From NCBI RefSeq assembly GCF_900156055.1, contig NZ_FTMQ01000007.1:62001-126000 (forward strand): DNA of 64,000 bases, in the 5' to 3' direction. Below the pieces are notes generated by a model. The model was not told the origin of the DNA. It searched no databases and was given only the letters and a program-made list of their open reading frames with translations. This document shows positions 35,463-43,947 of this stretch, piece after piece. This DNA is from Rhizobium sp. RU33A (GTDB lineage Bacteria > Pseudomonadota > Alphaproteobacteria > Rhizobiales > Rhizobiaceae). Position numbers and translations under genes: made by a program. The stretch's first letter is position 1. Every line of letters starts with the position of its first letter.

Positions 35463-36872
35463 TTATGACGCTTCTGTAAATACCTCCAGGCCCGGGAACA
35501 GGTAGTTCTTGCCGGCAGAGAAATCGAAGTCCGGGTTCTCCCAGGCGATCATCTTGCCGGGGTTCAACAATCCCTTCGGATCGGTTTCCTTCTTGAAGGC
35601 GAGCTGGACCTGGTCGGTCTGCTTCATGCCGCCTTCTTCGAGCGTGTAACGGTGCGGGTTGAAGATCGGGCAGCCGTTTTCCTCGTGGATGCGGATGATC
35701 TCTTCCAGCCGCTCCTTGGTCGTGTAGCGCACCAGGGGCAGGCCGGCGCACTGGATCTGGCCGTCGAACTTGATGAATTCGAGATGGCCGATGACCTCGT
35801 CGGGGAAGAGCTCGGTCATCACGCGAACCTTCTCGACATGGTCGGGGCCGGGATACTGGACCTGGAGATAGGTGATGTTGGTGTCGAGCTTCAGCGCCCG
35901 TAGCGTCGTGTGGTTCCAGGTCAGCTCATAGGCATGCGGGATGCCCTTCATGCTTTCGACCATGTCTGAGCGGAAGCGCACATCGCCCTTCATCTTGTCG
36001 GCAAGTGCAAGGAAGGGCTCCATGGAATGCGGCGCCACCATCAGCACGACGACCGACTGGCCGTCCTTCAGCCAGGGCTTGTGGCGGGTGAAGTAGTCGT
36101 AAGGGATCGGGGCCGCGATGGGGGCAACTTCCTTCAGGAGGATGCCGTTCTTGTGGGAGAGCGCGTCGGCGAATTTCACCGCATCCATGAAGTCGTCATA
36201 GCCGACGATGACATCGACCCAGTCATAAGCAGGTGCCAGCGGCATCTCGACTTCGGTGATAATGCCGTTGGTGCCATAGGCGTGGGAAACCTTCTGCAGG
36301 TCCCAGGCGGAGAGTTCGAGAACACGCGGCTCGGCTTCCATGGTGACGACGCGCAGGCGCAGGATATTGCCGAGATCCCGCAGTCCGCCCCAGGTGATCG
36401 AGCCGACGCCGCCGGAGCCGCCGGCGATGAAGCCGGCGACGCTCGCCGTCTGCTTGGTTGACGGATGAAAGCGCAATTCCTGGCCGGAATGTTCCTTGGT
36501 CTGGCGGTCAAGCTCTGAGATGATGATGCCGGGCTCGCAGATGACGCGGCCGGGCAGGATCTCCTTCACCTTGTTCATGTTGATGAGGTTCAAGACGATG
36601 CCGCCCGAGAGCGGCATGGCCTGGCCGTAATTGCCGGTGCCGCCGCCACGCGGGGTGACCGGCACACCATGCGCATAGGCAACCTTAAGCGTTCGGATGA
36701 CCTCTTCTTCCGTCGTCGGGGAAACGACGAGGTCACCGACGACATTGTCGAGTTCTTCCTTCAGGATCGGCGAATACCAGTAGAAATCGCGGCTTTTCTG
36801 TTTGACCAGAGCCGGATTGTCCTCGACGGCGATGCCTTCCAGCTCTTCGATGATTTTGGCGTAGTCGGCCAT
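35463..36872 (-). CDS. FAD-binding (PCMH-type) oxidase, GlcD/lactate-dehydrogenase-like
   Basis: This 469-residue flavoprotein has the PCMH FAD-binding domain, with GVPVTPRGGGTGNYGQAMPLSGGIVLNLINMNK near residue 70 and TASVAGFIAGGSGGVGSITWGG near residue 145. The C-terminal FAD_oxidase_C domain ends GCPIFNPHRYTLEEGG and KGLLNPGKMIAWENP. Relatives oxidise 2-hydroxy acids such as glycolate or D-lactate. It lies two bases behind the deaminase-like gene in an ABC operon, so it probably oxidises a breakdown product of the imported compound. The actual substrate is unknown. Confidence 0.87.
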   Translation of the reverse strand: MADYAKIIEELEGIAVEDNPALVKQKSRDFYWYSPILKEELDNVVGDLVVSPTTEEEVIRTLKVAYAHGVPVTPRGGGTGNYGQAMPLSGGIVLNLINMNKVKEILPGRVICEPGIIISELDRQTKEHSGQELRFHPSTKQTASVAGFIAGGSGGVGSITWGGLRDLGNILRLRVVTMEAEPRVLELSAWDLQKVSHAYGTNGIITEVEMPLAPAYDWVDVIVGYDDFMDAVKFADALSHKNGILLKEVAPIAAPIPYDYFTRHKPWLKDGQSVVVLMVAPHSMEPFLALADKMKGDVRFRSDMVESMKGIPHAYELTWNHTTLRALKLDTNITYLQVQYPGPDHVEKVRVMTELFPDEVIGHLEFIKFDGQIQCAGLPLVRYTTKERLEEIIRIHEENGCPIFNPHRYTLEEGGMKQTDQVQLAFKKETDPKGLLNPGKMIAWENPDFDFSAGKNYLFPGLEVFTEAS

Positions 36873-36874
36873 GT

Positions 36875-38188
36875 CTAAACTCCAAGCAACGGGTCAAGTT
36901 CGCGGTAATCCGGCAGGCTGCGGTCGATGCCCATGCCATTCCGCATCACGATGCGGTCGGCCTGCGGACGGGAAAGGAATTCGCTCCAGCGGCGGGCGCT
37001 GAAGAGGACGAGATCCGCCTTGCCTCCAACCGCGATGCGGCCATGGTCGGGGCGCTTCAGGATTTCGGCCGGCGTGCGGGTCACGACCCTCGCGGCAGTA
37101 TCCAGCGGATGGTCGAGATGGATGATGCGGACAGCCTCGCGGAAGACCTCGACGGGGTCGAGGTCGCCATAGGCATAGAAGGGGTCGCGGGTGTTGTCGG
37201 AGGAGACGGCGGTGGCGACGCCGGCTGCTGACAGTTCGTGGAAGAGGGTGACGCCGCGCTGGCGGGGCGTGCGGCCCGGGTGACGGTCCTGCAGATACAT
37301 GTTGCACATCGGCAGCGAGACAACCGAGAGGCCGGCCTCCGCCACCACATCGATGGTGCGTTTCGCCATGTCCTCGTCCTGCCGGGCAAGCGAGCAGCAA
37401 TGACCGACGGTGACAGAACCCTCGAAGCGGTTGCGGAGCTTGGCTTCCGCAATGGTCTTCAGCGTCAGGGTTTCTTTGTCCTGCGTCTCGTCGACATGCA
37501 GGTCGATGTCGAGGCCGTTTTCGGAGGCTGTGCGGAAGAGGATGTCGAGCTTGTCGTCGAGACCCGGCATCAGATAAGTGACGCCGCCGAGCAGGCCCTT
37601 GTTGGCGACGATGACCTCGACCAGATCCTTGAAGAAGGCCTCGTCGGTGATCTGGTCGAAGGGGAAGAGGGCTGCTGCCTGCAGGTCGATCTTGCCGGCC
37701 CAGGCGTCGCGGACTTCGGCGAAGACCTCGAACGAGATGCGGTGCTGGGGCGCCAGGCTATCGAGATGGGTGCGGATCAGGCTGGTGCCGTGGGCATAGG
37801 CCGTGCGCAGGGAGAACTCCATGCGGGCCTTGACGTCTTCCGCCGACCAGCGGGCTTCGCGATCGGTTTTCACGGCTTCGAGCGCGCCGATGAAATCGCC
37901 CGAGGGGTTCGGTCGGCGATCCCAGATATGGCCCTTGTCGAGATGGGTGTGCATGTCGACGAAAGTCGGCCAGACCATGCCATTGCGGAGATCCGTCGAC
38001 GGCAGGCCTGATGGGGCGGTGCCGGGTTTCAGGATGGCCTCGACCTTGCCATCTGCGACGATGATGTCGGCGCTGATCAAGCCCTCGCAGGCGGGGGCCT
38101 CGACACCATCGACGCAGATCTCGGGCAGCGTCGCATTGGCAAGGACGAAGCGCTTGGCAGCAGGAAGGTTGGCAATCGGGTTAGACAT
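36875..38188 (-). CDS. Cytosine-deaminase-like amidohydrolase (CodA family)
   Basis: This 437-residue amidohydrolase has the CodA-type metal site: FVDMHTHLDKGHIWDRRPN near residue 75 (HxH), DLHVDETQD near residue 230, VGHCCSLARQ near residue 265 and the catalytic Asp in AVSSDNTRDPFYAYG near residue 330. CodA relatives deaminate cytosine, isoguanine or creatinine, or hydrolyse related cyclic amides. The start overlaps the permease stop. Its place in an NMT1-type ABC operon, with a creatininase-family gene in the same predicted LysR regulon, points to a nitrogen heterocycle or cyclic amide as substrate; this is inference. Confidence 0.87.
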   Translation of the reverse strand: MSNPIANLPAAKRFVLANATLPEICVDGVEAPACEGLISADIIVADGKVEAILKPGTAPSGLPSTDLRNGMVWPTFVDMHTHLDKGHIWDRRPNPSGDFIGALEAVKTDREARWSAEDVKARMEFSLRTAYAHGTSLIRTHLDSLAPQHRISFEVFAEVRDAWAGKIDLQAAALFPFDQITDEAFFKDLVEVIVANKGLLGGVTYLMPGLDDKLDILFRTASENGLDIDLHVDETQDKETLTLKTIAEAKLRNRFEGSVTVGHCCSLARQDEDMAKRTIDVVAEAGLSVVSLPMCNMYLQDRHPGRTPRQRGVTLFHELSAAGVATAVSSDNTRDPFYAYGDLDPVEVFREAVRIIHLDHPLDTAARVVTRTPAEILKRPDHGRIAVGGKADLVLFSARRWSEFLSRPQADRIVMRNGMGIDRSLPDYRELDPLLGV

Positions 38189-38982
38189 CAGTTTTCTCGT
38201 TTCAGGCTGCTCTCATGCCAGCGATGCAGCGCCAGCCAGGAAATGAAGGAGGTGATGGCGAAGATCACCACACCGAGGCAAGAGAGCAGGAAGAGGGCAG
38301 CGAAGAGGCGCGGAATGTTCAGACGGAACTGGGCCTCGAGCAGGCGGAAGGCAAGGCCCGAACCGGCACCTGCGGAACCGGCTGCAAATTCTGCGACGAC
38401 GGCAGCGATGAGGGCAAGGCCGCCACCGATGCGCAAGCCTGTCATGAAGTAGGGCAGAGAAGCGGGGAGCTTCAGGTAAAGCAGGGTTTGCCAGCGCGAG
38501 GCGCCGTAGAGGTCAAATAGGTTCAAGAGGTTATGATCGACGCTTTTCAGGCCCTGGACCATGTTGGAGAGGATCGGGAAGAAGGCGACGAGGAAGGCGC
38601 AGATGAGGAGCGCCACTTGCGTCGAGGGCGAGTAGATCAGGATCAGCGGGGCGATGGCGACGATCGGGGTCACCTGCAGGATGACGGTGATCGGATAGAA
38701 GGCGATCTCGATCCATTTCGACTGGACGAGGGCAACGGCGATGCCGACGCCGCCCAACAGCGCTAGCCCAAGCGACATCAGGGTGATCTTGGTGGTGACC
38801 CAGAGGGCAGGCGACAGCGTGCCCCAGTCCTTGAAGAGGGCGCCGGAGACCGCGATCGGGCCGGGCAGGATGTATTGCGGCACACCGGAAACCCAGACGC
38901 CGACCTGCCAGACCACGATCAGCAGACAGACGACGAGGATGGGCACGAGGATCTTGGCGAGTGTTTCGGCCGGTCCGGTCAT
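38188..38982 (-). CDS. ABC transporter permease, NitT/TauT (SsuC/ThiX-like) family
   Basis: This 264-residue membrane protein has six helices and the family EAA-like loop LLNLFDLYGASRWQTLLYLKLPASLPYFMTGLRIGGGLA near residue 165. The N-terminal helix reads ILVPILVVCLLIVVWQVGVWVSG. Its start overlaps the ATPase stop by one base, and its own end overlaps the deaminase start, so it is tightly coupled with both. It imports the ligand bound by the NMT1-type protein at 40074-41090. Confidence 0.9.
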   Translation of the reverse strand: MTGPAETLAKILVPILVVCLLIVVWQVGVWVSGVPQYILPGPIAVSGALFKDWGTLSPALWVTTKITLMSLGLALLGGVGIAVALVQSKWIEIAFYPITVILQVTPIVAIAPLILIYSPSTQVALLICAFLVAFFPILSNMVQGLKSVDHNLLNLFDLYGASRWQTLLYLKLPASLPYFMTGLRIGGGLALIAAVVAEFAAGSAGAGSGLAFRLLEAQFRLNIPRLFAALFLLSCLGVVIFAITSFISWLALHRWHESSLKREN

Positions 38983-39812
38983 CAGTGATGCTCCCCGCCC
39001 ATGGCTTCGATCAGTGTCTTGGACACGGTTTCACAGGCTTGGCGATACTCTTCAGAGGTTCGGTAGAAGGCGTCGCGTTCGAGGCTGGTCTGCAGCGGGA
39101 AGTCAGCATGCACCCGGCCGGGGCGCGCTTTCATCACGACGATGCGGCTCGAGAGGTAGGCGCTTTCGAAAACGGAATGCGTGACAAAGATGACGGTAAT
39201 GCCGGTCTCTTTCCAGAGGGCCAGCACGTCATCGTTCAGCTTCTGGCGGGTGATCTCGTCGACGGCCGCGAAGGGCTCGTCCATCAGGAGCAGCTTCGGT
39301 TTGGTCACCAGCGCGCGGGCGATGGAGACGCGCATCTTCATGCCGCCGGAGAGTTCGCGCGGATAGGCGTCGACGAAATCCTTGAGGCCGACGCGGTCGA
39401 GGGCAGCCAGAATGTCATTACGGGCGGCGTGTTTCGAGATGCCGCGGAGTTTAAGCGGCAGGTAGACATTGCCGAAGACGGTTGCCCAGGGCATCAGCGT
39501 CGGTTCCTGGAAGACGAAGGAGATGTCGCCTTCGGGCAGGCCCTTGGAGTTGATGCGGGAACTTGGCCAGTCGATGGTGCCGGTCGTTGTGTCGCCCAAG
39601 CCGGCTATGATGCGCAGCGCTGTCGACTTGCCACAGCCGGAGGGCCCGAGCAGCGAGACGAACTCGCCGCCGTTTACGGTGAGCGACATGTCCGTGAGGG
39701 CGACCGTGCCGCTGGAAAAGACCTTGGACACGTCCTTCATCACCACGAGCGCTCTGCGCTGTTCGGGAGGGGGCGGAGTGATCGGGTCTTTGGTGGCTGG
39801 CGAACTGGTCAT
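38982..39812 (-). CDS. ABC transporter ATP-binding protein, NitT/TauT (SsuB-like) family
   Basis: This 276-residue ATPase has Walker A GPSGCGKST near residue 58, Q-loop FQEPTLMPWATV, signature LSGGMKMRVSIARAL, Walker B LLLMDEPFAAVDEI and switch VTHSVFESAYLSSR. The short C-terminus without a TOBE domain is typical for this group. It lies behind a 261-base spacer holding GC-rich repeats that separates it from the binding-protein gene. Confidence 0.92.
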   Translation of the reverse strand: MTSSPATKDPITPPPPEQRRALVVMKDVSKVFSSGTVALTDMSLTVNGGEFVSLLGPSGCGKSTALRIIAGLGDTTTGTIDWPSSRINSKGLPEGDISFVFQEPTLMPWATVFGNVYLPLKLRGISKHAARNDILAALDRVGLKDFVDAYPRELSGGMKMRVSIARALVTKPKLLLMDEPFAAVDEITRQKLNDDVLALWKETGITVIFVTHSVFESAYLSSRIVVMKARPGRVHADFPLQTSLERDAFYRTSEEYRQACETVSKTLIEAMGGEHH

Positions 39813-39877
39813 TCTGTCTCGCGATACATCCGCGTTGCATTCTGGTGTTACGGCAGGGCAGAGGCAAAGGGGTCCAC

Positions 39878-40073
39878 ATGTGCGAGTGGATCACCCCCTC
39901 TGTCCTGGCGTACATCTCCCCACAAGGGGAGCGCGGCGTGGGATGCCGCCTGACTTTACCCTCCCCTTGAGGGGGAGGGTCGGCACGCAGTGCCGGGGTG
40001 GGGTGATCTCACCGAGATAAGTCCGATCACCCCCACCCGCAGCTTTGCTTCGACCTCCCCTCGAGGGGGGAGA
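39878..40073. repeat. GC-rich extragenic palindromic repeats within the ABC operon
   Basis: The spacer between the binding-protein and ATPase genes holds several CTCCCC/GGGGAG palindromes: about 39917-39931, 39959-39979 and 40056-40073. It also has a CGGCAC-GCA-GTGCCG hairpin at 39980-39994 and GATCACCCC-type arms (39889-39897, 40025-40033). This mosaic resembles extragenic repeats scattered through rhizobial genomes. The last palindrome abuts the stop of the minus-strand binding-protein gene and may act as an mRNA 3' end. Confidence 0.75.
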
Positions 40074-41090
40074 TTACTTCTTCAGCGCCATGCCCACGCC
40101 CTTGCAGACGAACTGGGTGGTGTAGGCCTTCTTGTAGTCGAGGTCGGCCGGCTGGACGCCGATCTCAACCATCGCGTCGAAGAAGGCCTTGTACTTCTCG
40201 TCGGTCATGCAGCCGATGCCCTTGTCCATCGCTTCTGCGGATTCGACGATGCCATATTCCTTCATCTTGGCGATCGAGTATTCGATCTGGCCATCCGTCA
40301 TTTCCGGATTGTCCTTCTTGATGAGGTCGTTGGCGGCCTTGTTGTCGCCGTAGAGGTAGTTGTACCAACCCTCGATGGAAGCGTCGACGAAGCGCTGGAC
40401 CACATCGGGCTTGCTCTCGACCATGGTCGTCGTGGTGGTGATCATCGTCGAATAGGGGTTGTAGCCGTTGTCGGCGAGAAGGAAGACCTTCGGTGCCCAG
40501 CCGGCCTGCTTCTCGATCTCGTAGGGTTCCGACGTCAGGTAACCCTGCTGGGCCGACCTCGGATCCGCAATGAAGGGAGCCGGGTTGAAGGTGTAGGGCT
40601 TGTACTTCTCGTCGGTGAAGCCCTCGAAGTTCTTCTTCATCCACTCGTAATAGGTGACGTAGCCGTCCTTGCCCATGAAGATCGAATCGAGCTTGGCGAG
40701 GTCAGCAAAGGTCTCGATGCCCTGGTCGGGATGGGCAAGCAGGACCTGCGGATCCTTCTGGAAGATCGCCGCCACGTCGATCAGCGGGATGCCTTCTTTC
40801 ACGGCGTCCATTTCGCCGAGCGGGCTGCCCATGTAAAAATCGACCCTGCCGGCGATCAACAGCGCGCGGTTGGCGGCCTGCGGGCCACCCTGCACGACCG
40901 TGACCTTCAGGCCGTATTTCTCATAGGTGCCGTCGGCCACGGCCTGGTAGAAACCGCCGTGTTCGGCCTGGGCCAGCCAGTTGGTGCCGTAGGTGACCTC
41001 GTCGAGTGCAAGAGCCGCCGAGGTGGAGCCCAGCGAGGCCGCCAGGCCTATCAGGGCAAAGAGGCTGGTCTTGGTGAGCGTGTCGCGCAT
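40074..41090 (-). CDS. ABC transporter substrate-binding protein, NMT1/THI5-like
   Basis: This 338-residue periplasmic protein has a Sec signal (about residues 1-28) and a mature N-terminus DEVTYGTNWLAQAEHGGFYQAVADGTYEKYGL, typical of the NMT1/SsuA group that binds pyrimidines, riboflavin, taurine, nitrate or aromatic sulfonates. The AEHGGFYQA segment resembles members that bind pyrimidine-type ligands. ATG 41090 has AGGGGAAC upstream. It is the first gene of the minus-strand operon, reading toward ATPase, permease, deaminase-like hydrolase and FAD oxidase. The promoter region is shared with the divergent LysR gene. Confidence 0.9.
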   Translation of the reverse strand: MRDTLTKTSLFALIGLAASLGSTSAALALDEVTYGTNWLAQAEHGGFYQAVADGTYEKYGLKVTVVQGGPQAANRALLIAGRVDFYMGSPLGEMDAVKEGIPLIDVAAIFQKDPQVLLAHPDQGIETFADLAKLDSIFMGKDGYVTYYEWMKKNFEGFTDEKYKPYTFNPAPFIADPRSAQQGYLTSEPYEIEKQAGWAPKVFLLADNGYNPYSTMITTTTTMVESKPDVVQRFVDASIEGWYNYLYGDNKAANDLIKKDNPEMTDGQIEYSIAKMKEYGIVESAEAMDKGIGCMTDEKYKAFFDAMVEIGVQPADLDYKKAYTTQFVCKGVGMALKK

Positions 41091-41167
41091 TGATCGTTCC
41101 CCTGTTCGTTGCAGGACCCGTTTTCGGGCTCCCTTTTCTGCCATTTGATCGGTCGGATTGCGTCTTG

Positions 41168-41197
41168 AAAAGCATCAAATTTCGTCCGCATCGATGC
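41168..41197. promoter_or_regulatory. Candidate LysR box, copy 1 (before the NMT1-type ABC operon)
   Basis: This 30-base site starts AAAAGCATCA and ends GATGC. It is 23/30 identical to the site at 43097-43126, and it ends in the perfect palindrome GCATCGATGC. Further GATGC half-sites follow at 41220-41237. It lies 78-107 bases before the binding-protein start and 71-101 bases before the lysR start, as expected for a divergent LysR control region. Confidence 0.7.
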
Positions 41198-41268
41198 TTT
41201 TTTTGCACTGCTCCCGAGATTGATGCATAGTGATGCGGCATGGCTAATTTTTACGCAGCGGAGGCCTC

Positions 41269-42222
41269 GTGCTGCACTCCAGAAAGCTCGTCTACATCAA
41301 CGAAATCGTTCGTTGCGGCTCGATCCGGAAGGCGGCCCAGCGCCTCAATGTCGCATCATCTGCGGTCAACCGCCAGATCCTGGCGCTGGAAGAGGAACTG
41401 GGGGCGCCCCTTTTCGAGCGTTTGCCGAAAGGGCTGAGGCTGACCGCCGCCGGCGAGCTGTGTGTCGAGCATATTCGCGACGTGCTGAAGAATTACGAGC
41501 GGCTGGAAGGGCGCATCCGGGGCCTGAAGACACCGCATGCCGGCAAGGTCTCGCTGGTGACGACCGTCGGCCTCGCTTCCGGCCCGCTTCCAGAGATCCT
41601 TGCTGGCTTCATCGCCGAACATCCGCGCGTGCAGATCAAGCTGCGCAATGATGGTGGCTCGACCACCATCAACCCCGTTCTGACCGGTGAGGTTGATCTC
41701 GGCCTCGGCTTCAACATTCCCGCCACGCCCGGGATCCGTACGCTCGCCAATTTTGACGTACCCGTCGGCGTCGTATTGCCGCCCGGGCATCGGCTGGCGC
41801 GCGATGAGGGGCCGATCGACCTCGTCGAGGTGGTTCAGGAGCCGTTGATCCTGGCACAATCGGGCACCAGCCTGCGCAATATCATCGATCTCGCGCTCGC
41901 TCCGCTGCCACTGCTCGTCGAGCCTGTTGTCGAGACAAACTCTTCGGAATTGATGAAGCAACTGGTCAAGGCAGGCACAGGGCTTACCATGCTCAATCCG
42001 CTCGACGCCGTCGCCGAATGCCGACGCGGCGAGCTGATCTTCCGACCTCTGACCGAGGCGCATGTCCGCCACCAGCCGATGAAGCTCTTTGCCCGTGCAA
42101 GGGCGCCGCTCGATTCCGCGACCAGCCTTTTCGTCGAATATCTGATGCAGGAGCTTCTGGCGCTTGTGCAGGATCTCAAGGCGCGGGGACATATCCCTGA
42201 GACTTTCCGAGGCCAGAGCTGA
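41269..42222 (+). CDS. LysR-family transcriptional regulator
   Basis: This 317-residue regulator has an N-terminal helix-turn-helix (IVRCGSIRKAAQRLNVASSAVNRQILALEEELGAPLFERL) and a LysR substrate-binding domain (KVSLVTTVGLASGPLPEILAGF, GFNIPATPGIRTLANFDVPVGVVLPPGH). It is divergent from the NMT1-type ABC operon and convergent with the creatininase-family gene. Matching sites before both suggest that it activates both, with an unknown inducer. The start sits at the first codon of the helix-turn-helix-bearing region (MLHSRKLVYINEI). Confidence 0.9.
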   Translation: MLHSRKLVYINEIVRCGSIRKAAQRLNVASSAVNRQILALEEELGAPLFERLPKGLRLTAAGELCVEHIRDVLKNYERLEGRIRGLKTPHAGKVSLVTTVGLASGPLPEILAGFIAEHPRVQIKLRNDGGSTTINPVLTGEVDLGLGFNIPATPGIRTLANFDVPVGVVLPPGHRLARDEGPIDLVEVVQEPLILAQSGTSLRNIIDLALAPLPLLVEPVVETNSSELMKQLVKAGTGLTMLNPLDAVAECRRGELIFRPLTEAHVRHQPMKLFARARAPLDSATSLFVEYLMQELLALVQDLKARGHIPETFRGQS

Positions 42223-42237
42223 GGGGTAAGTGTCCGG

Positions 42238-43038
42238 TCAGCCGGGCGTGTAGAGGTTCGAGAGCGGATAGGCGGCAACGTCGCGCAGTAGTTCGATGAA
42301 GCCCGCGACCTGGTGTCGGCAAATCGCGGCACCCTTTTCGGCCGTGCCCTTCGAAGCGTCGCCGACCACGCCATGCGGGTTTAGGTCATGGGCGATCCAG
42401 GCGAGCGAATGGGGTGGAAGTGGGGTGAGGAATTTCGAGCTGGCCCGCATCTCTTCGGCCTTCGAGACAAAGTTCTGTGCCTTGTCCATTCGGACAAGCT
42501 CGGGGCGGAAATGCAGCATCAGCGATGTCTCGACGTCGCCGCCATGGATGCCGTAGCGGCTCTCATGTTCGGAGATCATACCCTCCGGGTTTCCGAAGCG
42601 GCCCCATTGGGTCGAGACGACGACCATCTGGTGTCGGACCCGCAATTCACGCGCGACAATGCTCATGACATCGACATTGCCGCCATGGGAATTGACGATG
42701 ATGAGCTTGCGAATGCCGGCTTCGGCGACCTTGCTGCCGATGGCCGTCCAGGCCGGGATCAGGATCTCCGGGCCGAAGGACAGGCTGCCGGGCCCGTACA
42801 CATGCTCGTTGGCCTTGCCGATTTCCTGGGTGGGAAGGACGAGGAAGTCGAGATCGTCGGGACGCTGGCTCTTCAGTTCGGCCAGCATGCCGTTGGCGAT
42901 GGCCACGTCGGTCGCGATGGGCAGGTGAGGGCCGTGCTGTTCTGTTGAGGCGATCGGCAGGATGGCGATTGTCGTATCCGGCGAAAGCTCTGCAAAATCC
43001 ATCGTCGTCAGTTCATTCCAGAAAAATGGTCTGGTCAT
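42238..43038 (-). CDS. Creatininase-family amidohydrolase
   Basis: This 266-residue protein has the creatininase metal motif ILPIASTEQHGPHLPIATD: Glu33, His35 and Asp44 as metal ligands. NSHGGNVDV near residue 120 and HGGDVETSLML near residue 170 complete the site. Family members open cyclic amides (creatinine) or process formamides in flavin, F420 and mycofactocin synthesis. ATG 43038 is chosen because the conserved domain begins there; the frame continues upstream as non-conserved sequence. It lies alone on the minus strand behind a copy of the putative LysR box. Confidence 0.88.
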   Translation of the reverse strand: MTRPFFWNELTTMDFAELSPDTTIAILPIASTEQHGPHLPIATDVAIANGMLAELKSQRPDDLDFLVLPTQEIGKANEHVYGPGSLSFGPEILIPAWTAIGSKVAEAGIRKLIIVNSHGGNVDVMSIVARELRVRHQMVVVSTQWGRFGNPEGMISEHESRYGIHGGDVETSLMLHFRPELVRMDKAQNFVSKAEEMRASSKFLTPLPPHSLAWIAHDLNPHGVVGDASKGTAEKGAAICRHQVAGFIELLRDVAAYPLSNLYTPG

Positions 43039-43096
43039 TGCCTCTGCCTCTGCGTCTCTGTTCACCTCGTTCGATAGGGCAAAGTTGCGGGGTGCG

Positions 43097-43126
43097 AAAA
43101 GCATCATATTCCGCTCGCGCTGATGC
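43097..43126. promoter_or_regulatory. Candidate LysR box, copy 2 (before the creatininase-family gene)
   Basis: This 30-base site starts AAAAGCATCA and ends TGATGC; GCATCA and TGATGC form an inverted repeat around 14 bases. It matches the site at 41168-41197 at 23 of 30 positions. It has the same orientation relative to its target gene and a similar distance (59-88 bases upstream). Confidence 0.7.
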
Positions 43127-43276
43127 CAAATTGCGCTCGCGCGGCTTGCCGCTTTCAAGTTCCGGGTCAAAGGCGACCGGCGGCAGCAATGAGGCAGCGG
43201 CGCGACGCCGCATTGCCGGACGGCAGCTTTGGTCCCAGTTATAGGGAGACGAAAGCACTCCCGGTGAAAGGCGACC

Positions 43277-43639
43277 ATGTCCGCGCAGGTGACCGTCTGG
43301 TTCGACAGCAGCTGTCCTCTCTGCCAACGGGAGATCGCCTTGATGCGCCGTCTCGACAGCCGCGGTGCGATCAATTTCATCGATGCGTGCGACCCTGACG
43401 GCAGCTGCCCGATCGATCGAGCCGAGCTTCTCGCCCGTTTCCATGCAGAAGAAGCGGGAAAACTCCTGTCAGGTGCTGCGGCTTTCGCGGCGATGTGGCG
43501 GGCCATTCCTGTGTTGCGACCGCTCGGTCTCCTAGCCGGATGGCAACCGTTGACGCCCATCTTCGAAGCCGCCTATCGGCGCTTTCTGCGCATCCGTCCG
43601 CGCTTGCAGCGTCTGGTGCGTTCCTCCTCAACGTCATGA
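43277..43639 (+). CDS. DCC-family thiol-disulfide oxidoreductase-like protein (DUF393)
   Basis: This 120-residue protein opens VTVWFDSSCPLCQREIALMRRLDSRGAINFIDA, containing the DxxCxxC motif of the DCC/DUF393 family. The two cysteines (about residues 13 and 16) resemble a thioredoxin-like redox pair. The C-terminal half has the conserved GAAAFAAMWRAIP and an amphipathic end. The activity of the family is not established. It stands alone, divergent from the creatininase gene. Confidence 0.85.
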   Translation: MSAQVTVWFDSSCPLCQREIALMRRLDSRGAINFIDACDPDGSCPIDRAELLARFHAEEAGKLLSGAAAFAAMWRAIPVLRPLGLLAGWQPLTPIFEAAYRRFLRIRPRLQRLVRSSSTS

Positions 43640-43947
43640 TTTTGTTGCGGTAAGTTTTTCAGTGAGGCTGTCTCTTCGGGAGGCTGGCCCGCATGGTCAT
43701 GGCGCGTTGACGCACAGGCTCTGGATCGCCGATCTATTGATGTGTTTCCGTCCCAATTCTTGCTGCAATGCAGCAAGCTCTCCGACAATACAGTGACTCC
43801 TGCGACTAACGGAGAATGTACGATCTCCGGGGGATTCGTTACTCCTAAACAATTGTCTATTCCGCCTTGGGACAAGGATTGGCGGAGTCGACGTGGAGGC
43901 AAGGGGCGTCCCGGGGGACGTCTCATCGAGGAAAGGGAGGAGTACTC
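43640..43947. other. Long structured leader/promoter region before the DUF4212-SSS operon
   Basis: There is no supported gene in these 308 bases. The region is unusually rich in exact inverted repeats: CTTGCTGC-AAT-GCAGCAAG at 43757-43775; CGGAGA/TCTCCG at 43810-43829; and TCCGCC/GGCGGA around 43861-43886. The first is a good operator candidate; the later ones, near the ribosome site AAAGGGAGGAG (43932-43942), may structure a long 5' leader. Confidence 0.5.
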
